A stretch of DNA of 6,622 nt, taken from assembly GCA_009692275.1 (NCBI GenBank), contig SHZL01000155.1, positions 1-6,622 on the forward strand, given 5' to 3'. This stretch comes from Lysobacterales bacterium. Its GTDB lineage: Bacteria > Pseudomonadota > Gammaproteobacteria > Xanthomonadales > SZUA-36. Position numbers and translations under genes: made by a program. The notes under the pieces were generated by a model. The model did no database searches. It saw nothing but the letters and a program-made list of their open reading frames with translations, and was not told the origin of the DNA. Shown here piece after piece: positions 1 to 5,669 of the stretch; within the stretch, counting starts at the first letter, position 1; each line of letters begins with the position of its first letter.

Positions 1-503
1 AACAGCGCATGCAACTGGCGATCGCACTTTCGGAGGAGAACGTGCGTAAGCAAACCGGCGGGCCCTTTGGCGCCATCGTAGTGGCAGAGGATAGCGGCCT
101 GCTCGTGGGGGCCGGTGTCAACCTCGTTACCAGCCTGCGCCTGTCCATGGCCCATGCCGAAATCGTTGCCCTCAGCCTGGCCCAGCGTGCAGTCAACTCC
201 TGGGACCTTGGAACTACCAGCCGCATGCAACTGGTCACCTCCTGCGAACCGTGTGCCATGTGCTTTGGTGCCGTCCCGTGGTCCGGCGTGAGCAGCATTG
301 TGTGCGGTGCACGCAAGGGAGATGCCGCAGCTGCGGGTTTCGATGAAGGCGATAAGCCGGATAACTGGGCGGCTTCCCTGCGCAAACGCGGCATTGAGGT
401 CAGACTGGACGTGCTGCGGGAAGAGGCAGTTCAGGTCTTGCGCGCCTACGCCGACCAGCAAGGCGCGATCTATAATCCGGGAAAATCGCCCGGGGCGCCC
501 TGA
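1..503 (+). CDS. Guanine/nucleoside deaminase, CDA-fold, 5'-partial
   Basis: A zinc-dependent deaminase of the cytidine deaminase fold, closest by memory to the short bacterial guanine deaminase / nucleoside deaminase group. Such enzymes hydrolyse an exocyclic amine of a purine base or nucleoside in the cytosol. Numbering from the ATG at base 9, the zinc site is clear: HAE at residues 49-51 (His ligand and catalytic Glu) and PCAMC at 81-85 (two Cys ligands). The GGPFGA substrate-loop motif is at 17-22 and a DAAAAGFDEG segment lies after the Cys pair. The frame stays open to the left edge and family members usually have about ten more residues, so the true start is probably outside the window and the ATG at 9 internal. 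It is less likely to be TadA, because the C-terminal part with the AAAGFD motif fits the guanine deaminase-like group better. The substrate cannot be fixed from sequence. It is convergent with the HD gene. Confidence 0.85.
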   Translation, partial: QRMQLAIALSEENVRKQTGGPFGAIVVAEDSGLLVGAGVNLVTSLRLSMAHAEIVALSLAQRAVNSWDLGTTSRMQLVTSCEPCAMCFGAVPWSGVSSIVCGARKGDAAAAGFDEGDKPDNWAASLRKRGIEVRLDVLREEAVQVLRAYADQQGAIYNPGKSPGAP

Positions 504-526
504 GGGGAGAGCCGCCCCGGGTTTTC
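481..526. terminator. Likely bidirectional Rho-independent terminator
   Basis: A perfect 9-bp inverted repeat has arms CCCGGGGCG (489-497) and CGCCCCGGG (513-521) around a 15-nt loop. On the plus strand TTTTC follows directly (522-526). On the minus strand the mirrored GAAAA (481-485) gives a U-tract after a 3-nt offset. The structure overlaps the deaminase stop codon (501-503) and lies 16 nt beyond the HD gene stop (542). It is therefore placed to end transcription from both convergent genes. The loop is long for a classic terminator. Confidence 0.72.
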
Positions 527-541
527 GGGTGACGCGCCCCC

Positions 542-1183
542 TCAACGGTTACCCGACAACTCCGCCCGCAAGCTATCCAGGTACCCCCGCATCAGGCTCG
601 CGCGGCGTTCCGCTTCGGCCCGCCCGGAGTTGGTTTGCATAGTCGCCGGCAGCCGCAACAGCTTGGCGTAGAAGTGATCCAGCGTATACCTTGAATCATC
701 CGGTTCACGCTCGTCGCAGAAGGGGTCGATGAGGCTGAACAAAGGGCGGTTCAGACGGCCTCCGACCAGCAGGCAACGGGCAATGCCGATGGCGCCCAGC
801 GAATCGAGACGGTCGCCATCCTGCACTACCCGGGCTTCAAGTGTGCGGGTTGGAACCGCAGCAGAGTAGCTGTGGGCTTCAATCGCGTGGTAGACATCGG
901 CCAGGCATTCCTGCGGGTAATCAAGCCCGCCAAGAAAATCGATGGCGGCCTTGGCGGCCAGTTTGGAGCCTTGGGCCCGCCACGGGCTGTCCTTTGCCAC
1001 TGCCACGCAATCATGCAACCAGGCTGCGGGCAGGGTGATCCAGGGATTGGCGCCCTCGGTGCGCGTGAGTGCCTCGACATTGGTCACAACCCTGTTTACA
1101 TGGCTGATGTCGTGAGCAGCATCAGCAGCCTCCACTGCGGCCATGAAATCGCGGCAGCGAGCTTGCAGGTCCTCAAGCGTCAT
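542..1183 (-). CDS. HD-domain phosphohydrolase, YedJ-like
   Basis: A 213-aa HD-superfamily metal-dependent phosphohydrolase resembling the small stand-alone YedJ/YpgQ group, some members of which hydrolyse nucleotides. Visible metal-site motifs are the first His in DISHVNRV (H28), the HD pair in LHDC (H57-D58), downstream His in AIEAHSY (H104), and Asp in VVQDGDRLD (D124). The DRLDSLGAIGIAR stretch is characteristic of this group. There is no signal peptide or membrane segment, so the protein should be cytosolic. The start ATG shares its last base position with the rluB stop codon (TGATG), and no strong Shine-Dalgarno is visible, which suggests translational coupling to rluB. It is the last gene of the leftward operon and is followed by the shared terminator. 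The family is sure; the substrate is unknown. Confidence 0.88.
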   Translation of the reverse strand: MTLEDLQARCRDFMAAVEAADAAHDISHVNRVVTNVEALTRTEGANPWITLPAAWLHDCVAVAKDSPWRAQGSKLAAKAAIDFLGGLDYPQECLADVYHAIEAHSYSAAVPTRTLEARVVQDGDRLDSLGAIGIARCLLVGGRLNRPLFSLIDPFCDEREPDDSRYTLDHFYAKLLRLPATMQTNSGRAEAERRASLMRGYLDSLRAELSGNR

Positions 1184-2262
1184 CAGTGGCCGGTCTTCTT
1201 GCTGCGGGAAGGCGCCCGGCGACCCGGGCCTGCGGGTGAGCCGGGCTTGCTGCCGGGGCGTGCACTCCGCGTCGCCGCGGGTTTCGCCGCCCGCGGCGCG
1301 CTTCTGGTTGGCGGCACAACCCTTCTGCCATCGTGCTGCGCAGACTTATGCGTACGAGCGGGCGGCGTTGGTGCCCGGCCAGAGCCGTGTTTCCGCCCGG
1401 CCTTGCCGCGTTCCCTCACTGCTTCCAGCGTCAGCGGTGCCGCTACCACTGGCAGCTTTACATCATTGCGCAGAACCCGGTGATCGCGCGGCGTGACTTC
1501 AGACCACCGGCCAACTTTTAGCCCCTTGGGCAGCGTAGCCGCGCCGTAGCGCACGCGCTTCAAACGGCTGACCATGCACCCTACCGACTCCCACAGGCGC
1601 CGCACTTCGCGATTGCGCCCTTCGAGCAGAGTAATCTGGAACCATTGATTGCCGGTGGCAGTGGGCATGCGCTGGATATCGCTGAAGCGGGCAAGGCCAT
1701 CGTCCAGTTGCACGCCTTCCCTCAATTGCGCCACCTGTTCGTCGCTGACCATGCCACGAATGCGGCAGACATATTCTCGGTCAACCTGGTTGGACGGGTG
1801 CATCATCGCATTCGCCAATTCGCCGTCGGTGGTCAGCAACAGCAAACCAGTGGTGTTGATATCCAGCCGCCCGACCGTTACCCAGCGCGCGGTTTCCACC
1901 TGGGGCATGCGGTCGAACACGGTAGGTCTGCCGTCCGGGTCGTTGCGGGTCGTGACTTCACCTTCCGGCTTGTTATAAATCAGGGTGCGGTGCTGCGCTG
2001 TCGCAGCGATCACCTGCCATTCCTGGTCGCGAAACTGGATGCGGTCTCCCGGTTTGACGGAGCGACCCAGTTCCACCTTCTTGCTGTTGACCAAAACGGC
2101 GCCCTCAGCAATCTGCGTTTCCAGGGAACGCCGCGAACCCAGGCCCGCGCCAGCCATGACTTTGTGCAGGCGCTCGGTGCCGGGCTCTGTGCCGGGCTCT
2201 TTGCTGGGCCTGGCACCGGCCTTCTCGCGGGTTTCTTTGCCGGGTCGACGAGGGTTTCTCAC
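1183..2262 (-). CDS. rluB: 23S rRNA pseudouridine(2605) synthase RluB
   Basis: A pseudouridine synthase of the RsuA/RluB/RluE/RluF family, which isomerises a uridine in the peptidyl-transferase region of 23S rRNA. Domains in order are a basic, low-complexity N-terminus (1-30), an S4 RNA-binding domain starting RLHKVMAGAGLGSRR (31-90), and the catalytic domain with YNKP (96-99). The nucleophile is Asp134 in GRLDINTTG; LLEGRNREVRRLWE and SRLKRVRYG follow. A disordered tail rich in Arg, Lys, Pro, Ala and Gly spans roughly 285-359. The length and basic tail fit gammaproteobacterial RluB better than the shorter RsuA or RluE. The start is GTG and overlaps the scpB stop as GTGA; a later ATG at codon 36 would remove the start of the S4 domain. 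A weak GGCGAG lies about 9 nt upstream. Position after scpB is a well-known synteny. A 12-bp tandem repeat and a GC hairpin lie within the gene. Confidence 0.95.
   Translation of the reverse strand: MRNPRRPGKETREKAGARPSKEPGTEPGTERLHKVMAGAGLGSRRSLETQIAEGAVLVNSKKVELGRSVKPGDRIQFRDQEWQVIAATAQHRTLIYNKPEGEVTTRNDPDGRPTVFDRMPQVETARWVTVGRLDINTTGLLLLTTDGELANAMMHPSNQVDREYVCRIRGMVSDEQVAQLREGVQLDDGLARFSDIQRMPTATGNQWFQITLLEGRNREVRRLWESVGCMVSRLKRVRYGAATLPKGLKVGRWSEVTPRDHRVLRNDVKLPVVAAPLTLEAVRERGKAGRKHGSGRAPTPPARTHKSAQHDGRRVVPPTRSAPRAAKPAATRSARPGSKPGSPAGPGRRAPSRSKKTGH
1273..1298. repeat. GC-rich hairpin within the rluB 3' end
   Basis: The arms CGCCGCGGG (1273-1281) and CCCGCGGCG (1290-1298) form a perfect 9-bp inverted repeat with an 8-nt loop. 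It sits in the part of rluB encoding the basic tail, about 90-115 nt before the HD gene start. No T-tract follows on either strand, so it is not an intrinsic terminator. It could slow ribosomes or polymerase, or be a by-product of GC-rich Arg/Ala/Gly coding sequence. Confidence 0.45.
2177..2211. repeat. 12-bp tandem repeat inside rluB
   Basis: Two perfect 12-bp copies of GTGCCGGGCTCT (2177-2188 and 2189-2200) are followed by a degenerate third (from 2201). On the coding (minus) strand they encode the EPGTEPGTE linker just before the S4 domain. The unit is a multiple of three, so copy-number change would keep the frame. Confidence 0.6.
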
Positions 2263-2927
2263 GTATGGGACTCGCCGGTATCACCTGGTGGTGCGGTGGG
2301 CTCTTCACTGCCGTGAGCAAGGGACTCGATTATTTCGGGGCCGGCATCCGGTGTGTCCGGATCAAAATCCAGTTCCGGATCCAGGGTCTCCATGTCGCGA
2401 ATTTCAGCCAGGGTTGGAAGTTCGTCCAGAGTGCTCAGGTTGAAATAGTCCAGGAAAGCGCGGGTGGTTCCAAACAGAGCTGGCTTGCCGGGTACGTCAC
2501 GGTGCCCGACCACGCGGATCCACTCCCGTTCCTGCAAAGTGCGAATGATGTTTGATCGCACCGATACACCACGCACTTCTTCGATTTCGCCGCGGGTAAT
2601 GGGCTGGCGGTAAGCAATCATCGCCAGTGTCTCCAGCAAGGCACGCGAGTAGCGCTGCGGCCGTTCCTCCCACAACCGGGATATCCAGGGAAGCAGGGAG
2701 GGGCGGGTCTGCAGGCGATAGCCGGAAGCGACTTCCACCAGCTCGATGCCCCGGCCGGCAAGATCTCCTGCCAATTCCTCCAGTGCTTTGCTGATCTCTT
2801 CCATGCTGTAGGCCTCATCAGCGGCAAACAGCGATACCAACTGGTTCGCGCTGAGGGGCCCGCCGGCTGCAAGCAGCAGCGCTTCGATGATGTGCTTCAA
2901 AGGCGTCGTAGTGGCAGTGTCCGACAT
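2259..2927 (-). CDS. scpB: Segregation and condensation protein ScpB
   Basis: ScpB, the winged-helix accessory subunit of the Smc-ScpAB condensin. Dimeric ScpB binds the central part of the ScpA kleisin and promotes chromosome compaction and segregation. The first winged-helix domain begins PLKHIIEALLLAAGGPLS. The second carries ETLAMIAYRQPITRGEIEEVRG and ends with the GKPALFGTTRAFLDYFNL segment typical of the family. An acidic, Pro-rich C-terminal tail follows. I chose the ATG at 2927 (222 aa), preceded by GGGAG ten nt upstream. The frame also permits a TTG at 2960 that would add 11 non-conserved residues and overlap scpA by 8 nt. The stop overlaps the rluB GTG. Co-transcription with scpA is almost certain. 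Confidence 0.94.
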   Translation of the reverse strand: MSDTATTTPLKHIIEALLLAAGGPLSANQLVSLFAADEAYSMEEISKALEELAGDLAGRGIELVEVASGYRLQTRPSLLPWISRLWEERPQRYSRALLETLAMIAYRQPITRGEIEEVRGVSVRSNIIRTLQEREWIRVVGHRDVPGKPALFGTTRAFLDYFNLSTLDELPTLAEIRDMETLDPELDFDPDTPDAGPEIIESLAHGSEEPTAPPGDTGESHT

Positions 2928-2937
2928 GGAAATATCA

Positions 2938-2942
2938 CTCCC
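2938..2942 (-). promoter_or_regulatory. Shine-Dalgarno deciding the scpB start
   Basis: GGGAG on the minus strand lies ten nt before the ATG at 2927-2925. It falls in the short gap after the scpA stop (2953-2955). It supports the internal ATG over the TTG at 2960, which has no comparable motif upstream. Confidence 0.5.
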
Positions 2943-2952
2943 GGGGTCAGGG

Positions 2953-3801
2953 TTATTCAAGAGGCACTTCCGCAGCGCCCGGGCGCTTGATGTAAATCAG
3001 GCCAAAGGGTTTGTTCTGCACCATGTCCACCATGTGCTCGCGCAGCAATTCCATCAAGGCGAGAAACGTCACGATCACGCCCATCCGGCCTTCTTCCACC
3101 GTAAAAAAATCCGGAAACTCCAGGTAGGGCCGGTCGCGCAGACGCTCGATGATTGCACTCATCCGTTCCCGCACCGACAAAGGTTCGCTGCCTACCTGGT
3201 GGTGGCTGAACAACTCAGCACGGTTCAACACATCGCGTAGCGCCAGCAACATGTCCTGCAGGTCAATTTCGGGGGGAATGCTGATGGCCTTGCGTTCTTC
3301 CACCCACGCTTCCAGCACGGCAAAATCACGCTCAGCCCGGGGCAGGTTTTCCAGGTCTTCCGCCGCTTGCTTGAACCGCTCATATTCCTGCAAGCGGCGC
3401 ACCAGCTCGGCGCGCGGATCTTCTTCTTCCCCGCCTTCAGTCGATGGCCGCGGCAGCAGCATACGTGACTTGATTTCGGCCAGGATGGCAGCCATCACCA
3501 GGTACTCTGCCGCGAGTTCGAACTGTACCTCGTCAAGCAATTCGATATACGCCATGTACTGCCTGGTAATTTCCGCAATGGGAATGTCCAGCACGTCCAG
3601 GTTCTGACGCCGGATCAGGTACAGCAACAGGTCCAAAGGACCTTCGAAAGCGTCGAGAAAAACCTCCAGGGCGTCCGGCGGAATATACAAGTCCAGCGGC
3701 ATCCTGGTGTAGGGCTGGCCCTGCACCACGGCAAAAGGCATTTCTTCCTGTAGCACTCCCACAGGATCCGGCTTGGTGACTATTTGTGCAGGGGTTTCCA
3801 C
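2953..3801 (-). CDS. scpA: Segregation and condensation protein ScpA (kleisin)
   Basis: ScpA is the kleisin that bridges the two heads of an Smc dimer and recruits ScpB. The kleisin hallmark FEGPLDLLLYLIRRQNL begins at residue 52 and is followed by DVLDIPIAEITRQYMAYIE. A helical middle section contains MAAILAEIKSRMLLPRP and an acidic stretch. The C-terminal winged helix includes EFPDFFTVEEGRMGVIVTFLALMELLRE, which docks on the Smc head. The roughly 45-residue N-terminal extension with DLYIPPDALEVFL is, from memory, common in gammaproteobacterial ScpA. The listed start is GTG at 3801, 26 nt after yciO, with only weak SD (282 aa). An internal ATG at codon 21 (3741), preceded by AGGA at a short spacing, is a real alternative and would give 262 aa. 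Identity is secure; the start is not. Confidence 0.94.
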   Translation of the reverse strand: METPAQIVTKPDPVGVLQEEMPFAVVQGQPYTRMPLDLYIPPDALEVFLDAFEGPLDLLLYLIRRQNLDVLDIPIAEITRQYMAYIELLDEVQFELAAEYLVMAAILAEIKSRMLLPRPSTEGGEEEDPRAELVRRLQEYERFKQAAEDLENLPRAERDFAVLEAWVEERKAISIPPEIDLQDMLLALRDVLNRAELFSHHQVGSEPLSVRERMSAIIERLRDRPYLEFPDFFTVEEGRMGVIVTFLALMELLREHMVDMVQNKPFGLIYIKRPGAAEVPLE

Positions 3802-3827
3802 AGAGGTCTCGTAATGCAGGTACGCGA

Positions 3828-4442
3828 TCAGAATTCTATCACGCCGCGCCCCTGGCGCAGGATCAGCGGCTGATCTCCGGTCAGATCGACCAGCGTGCTG
3901 GGTTCCAGCGGGCAGTACCCGGCATCGACAAACAGGTCGACCATTCCGTGGACTGCGTCAAACAGATCTTCGTTGTCCATGATTTCATCCTGGGTTCCGG
4001 GCAGTATCAGGGAAGAACTGAGCAGCGGTTCATCCATGGCGCTGATAATTGCCTGTGCTACCGCATGTTCCGGGATGCGGATGCCAATCGTTCGGGTCTT
4101 CCTCTGCTGCACGGACTTGGGCACGTTGCCAGTCGCCGGGAGTATGAAGGTAAATGGTCCGGGCGTGTGCTGGCGGATCAGGCGGTGGGCGGCGTTATCC
4201 ACTCTGGCGAGCTGGCTCACATCGGACAGGGTACGGCAGCAATAGGTAAAGTGGTGGCGCTGATCCAGTTGGCGCATGCGCACCACCTGTTCCTGTGCCT
4301 TGCGGTTGCCTGATCGCCAACCCAATGCGTAGCCGGAATCGGTCGGGTAGGCAATCAAACCGCCCCGCACCAACACGGCTGCGACATGATCGATGTGGCG
4401 GGGATTCAGTCCCTGCAGCCGTACTTCCAGCCGTTCGCTCAT
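3828..4442 (-). CDS. yciO: YciO family protein (Sua5/YrdC/TsaC-like fold)
   Basis: A 204-aa protein of the YrdC/Sua5 superfamily, whose TsaC branch makes threonylcarbamoyl-AMP for t6A37 tRNA modification. Alignment from memory to E. coli YciO is collinear over the full length (about 206 aa): GGLIAYPTDSGYALG, VRMRQLDQRHHFTYCCRTLSD, TPGPFTFILPAT, RTIGIRIPEH, LLSSSLILPG and STLVDLTGDQPLILRQG. The segment that in TsaC carries a KRP...KG motif is RQLDQRHHFT here, which marks the YciO subfamily and argues against naming it tsaC. Basic residues likely contact tRNA or nucleotide. The ATG start has AGAGG six nt upstream. It is the first gene of the operon leading into scpAB and rluB, and diverges from yciI. 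Its physiological role is less certain than that of TsaC. Confidence 0.9.
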   Translation of the reverse strand: MSERLEVRLQGLNPRHIDHVAAVLVRGGLIAYPTDSGYALGWRSGNRKAQEQVVRMRQLDQRHHFTYCCRTLSDVSQLARVDNAAHRLIRQHTPGPFTFILPATGNVPKSVQQRKTRTIGIRIPEHAVAQAIISAMDEPLLSSSLILPGTQDEIMDNEDLFDAVHGMVDLFVDAGYCPLEPSTLVDLTGDQPLILRQGRGVIEF

Positions 4443-4580
4443 AAGGAGCCTCTGATCACTATGCTTTTACTGCCCTGGCGTCGTGCAACGCGCCATTCTA
4501 AAGCAGCATGCCAGGTGGAAACAGGGGCGCGGCGCAACGCGCTTGTGCGGCCATGCCCTTGCACGTAAGCTGTCGCCCTC
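4443..4580. promoter_or_regulatory. Divergent yciO/yciI intergenic promoter region
   Basis: This 138-nt gap separates the divergent yciO operon and the yciI-bolA pair, so it should contain both promoters. On the minus strand the best -10-like hexamer is TAGAAT (4500-4495), with a weak TTTCCA (4521-4516) upstream at a short 15-nt spacing. For the plus strand only a poor TATGCT (4460-4465) is seen. The 9-mer GCAACGCGC occurs at 4485-4493 and 4534-4542, 49 bp apart. No credible gene fits in the gap. Exact promoter positions are not secure. Confidence 0.35.
4449..4453 (-). promoter_or_regulatory. Shine-Dalgarno of yciO
   Basis: AGAGG on the minus strand lies six nt before the yciO ATG (4442-4440). 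It supports that start and marks the 5' end of the leftward operon's coding part. Confidence 0.5.
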
Positions 4581-4883
4581 ATGTGGTATGCCATCTATTC
4601 AACCGACAGCAAGAACAGCCTGGGGCAACGCGTCGCGCTGCGCCCCGAACACCGGGCGCGCCTGCAAACCCTGTTGCAGGAGGGACGCCTGTTGCTGGCC
4701 GGGCCCCGTCCGGCAATCGATGCAGCGGACCCCGGTCCGGCCGGTTACGCCGGTTCCCTGGTCGTTGCCCGTTTTAATTCCCTGCAGGAAGCCCGGGCAT
4801 GGGCGGAAGCGGATCCCTATGTTGCAGCCGGCGTGTATGAGAAAGTGGACGTTTCGCCCTTCCTGCGAGTCATGCCGCCGTGA
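4581..4883 (+). CDS. yciI: YciI family protein
   Basis: A 100-aa protein of the YciI family (dimeric alpha-beta ferredoxin-like fold), cytosolic and of unproven function. It matches E. coli YciI collinearly from memory: MWYAIYSTDSKNSL, LRPEHRARLQTLLQEGRLLLAGP, DPGPAGYAGSLVVARFNSLQEA and the signature WAEADPYVAAGVYE. The proposed active-site pair of the family, His in RPEH (H24) and Asp in ADPY (D78), is present. The ATG fits the family's usual N-terminus, but no convincing Shine-Dalgarno is upstream, so translation initiation may be weak or start close to the transcript end. The stop overlaps the bolA GTG as GTGA, which implies an operon with bolA. Confidence 0.92.
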   Translation: MWYAIYSTDSKNSLGQRVALRPEHRARLQTLLQEGRLLLAGPRPAIDAADPGPAGYAGSLVVARFNSLQEARAWAEADPYVAAGVYEKVDVSPFLRVMPP

Positions 4884-5155
4884 ATACCGAGGAACGCATA
4901 CAGCAGATTCGCCGACGCCTGGACGTCACTTTGCAGCCGCAAGCCCTTGAGGTTATTGATGAAGGTCACTTGCATCGCGGACACGAAGGGGCAAAGGACG
5001 GGCGTGGGCATTTTCGCCTGAAAATCGTATCGCGGCGGTTCATCGGGCAGTCCATGGTGCAGCGCCATCGACTCGTGTACCAGGCCATGGGCGACTTGAT
5101 GCAGAGTGATATTCACGCCCTGGCCATAGATGCCCTAGCGCCGGTTGATTCCTGA
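4880..5155 (+). CDS. BolA family protein
   Basis: A 91-aa BolA-like protein. BolA proteins pair with monothiol glutaredoxins to share a [2Fe-2S] cluster and are implicated in Fe-S trafficking and stress or shape control. The signature VIDEGHLHRGHEG is at 25-37, followed by GHFRLKIVSRRFIGQSMVQRHRLVY (HF at 44-45, RHR at 62-64) and IHALAI with the invariant His79. The protein has no cysteine, so the variable loop must supply His as ligand (H30, H32 or H35): this is a BolA_H-type member, not IbaG/BolA2-like with Cys. The start is GTG within the GTGA overlap with yciI; no strong SD is seen, consistent with coupling. The gene converges on queF with a 23-nt gap. The family is certain, the exact orthologue name is not. 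Confidence 0.92.
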   Translation: MNTEERIQQIRRRLDVTLQPQALEVIDEGHLHRGHEGAKDGRGHFRLKIVSRRFIGQSMVQRHRLVYQAMGDLMQSDIHALAIDALAPVDS

Positions 5156-5199
5156 CCCGGCAGCTGCAGCCTGGAAATTCAGGCCGGTTGCCAGCCGGG
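5156..5199. terminator. Possible weak convergent terminator structure
   Basis: Between bolA and queF there is a nested inverted repeat. Outer arms are CCCGGC (5156-5161) and GCCGGG (5194-5199); inner arms are GCCTG (5169-5173) and CAGGC (5180-5184) around GAAATT. It lies just after the bolA stop and overlaps the queF stop (5179-5181). There is no T-tract on either side, so intrinsic termination is doubtful. It may simply block read-through or stabilise 3' ends. Confidence 0.3.
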
Positions 5200-5550
5200 A
5201 GCGCGGTGTTCGGCAATCACCGTGGTATACACGCCACCGCGCACGTTGAATTTGGCTTGCAGGCGGATGTAACGCGGGTTCAGGGCCGCAACAAGGTCAT
5301 CCAGGATGCGGTTGGTGAGGTCTTCGTGAAAACCACCCTGTTCACGGTAGCTCCACAGGTATAATTTCCACGACTTGAGTTCCACGCAGTGTTCGGCTGG
5401 AATGTACCTCAGCTTCAGGGTGGCAAAATCGGGCTGGCCGGTTTTCGGGCACAAGCAAGTGAATTCTGGAGAGTCGATCCGGATGGTATAATCCCGGGAC
5501 GGCTTGGGGTTGGGAAAAACCTCCAGTTCGGCGCTGGCTCTGGTGCCCAT
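5179..5550 (-). CDS. queF: preQ1 synthase QueF, short form
   Basis: NADPH-dependent 7-cyano-7-deazaguanine reductase, which reduces the nitrile preQ0 to the amine preQ1 in queuosine biosynthesis. The protein has the tunnelling (T-)fold. Catalytic Cys34 and Asp41 lie in EFTCLCPKTGQPDF (29-42). The NADPH-binding motif ELKSWKLYLWSYR is at 57-69 and the substrate-binding GGFHED at 72-77. At 123 aa it is the unimodular type I enzyme (Bacillus-like), not the roughly 275-aa two-domain type II of E. coli and Pseudomonas. The ATG start has AGGAG five nt upstream. The upstream DNA is AT-rich and holds an inverted repeat. It is convergent with bolA and divergent from smc; no other queuosine gene is in the window. 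Confidence 0.95.
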   Translation of the reverse strand: MGTRASAELEVFPNPKPSRDYTIRIDSPEFTCLCPKTGQPDFATLKLRYIPAEHCVELKSWKLYLWSYREQGGFHEDLTNRILDDLVAALNPRYIRLQAKFNVRGGVYTTVIAEHRAPGWQPA

Positions 5551-5555
5551 GGTAG

Positions 5556-5560
5556 CTCCT
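5556..5560 (-). promoter_or_regulatory. Shine-Dalgarno of queF
   Basis: AGGAG on the minus strand, five nt before the queF ATG, is the strongest SD in the leftward genes. It confirms the start. Confidence 0.6.
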
Positions 5561-5593
5561 GAAAATTAAGAAAATTATTCAAGGAATCTCTGT

Positions 5594-5624
5594 TCTGTTC
5601 GTTCAGCCATTATTCCGGAACAGA
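5594..5624. repeat. Inverted repeat upstream of queF
   Basis: The arms TCTGTTC (5594-5600) and GAACAGA (5618-5624) form a perfect 7-bp inverted repeat with a 17-nt spacer. It lies about 45-75 nt before the queF start. It could be an operator or a leader hairpin for queF, depending on the transcription start. Confidence 0.4.
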
Positions 5625-5669
5625 CCAGGGGTCCTCTAACGAAAATCAACAAGCGACGCAGTTTAGCCA

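Noticed and set aside
872..1483. 203-codon plus-strand open frame
   Set aside because: It is antisense to the HD gene and the rluB tail, with a low-complexity Arg/Ala/Gly-rich product and no family resemblance.
1645..2316. 223-codon plus-strand open frame
   Set aside because: It lies fully antisense to rluB, whose protein has clear family motifs. It is an antisense shadow in GC-rich DNA, with no recognisable domain.
2259..2960. TTG start for scpB at 2960
   Set aside because: It would add 11 non-conserved residues, lacks a good SD and overlaps scpA. The ATG at 2927 with GGGAG is better.
3149..3607. 152-codon Ser/Arg-rich plus-strand frame
   Set aside because: It is antisense to scpA; the Ser-rich composition is what the opposite strand of Glu/Leu-rich coding DNA produces.
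3786..4313. 175-codon plus-strand frame
   Set aside because: It is antisense to yciO, which aligns collinearly with its family.
4485..4632. GCAACGCG repeats as iterons or an origin
   Set aside because: There are only two 9-mers plus one 8-mer at irregular spacing, one of them inside yciI. This is probably chance in GC-rich DNA.
5551..5640. preQ1 riboswitch upstream of queF
   Set aside because: I looked for a stem-loop with a Cys-loop-like AGGTTC and an A-rich tail pairing near the SD. The leader does not show the class I consensus.
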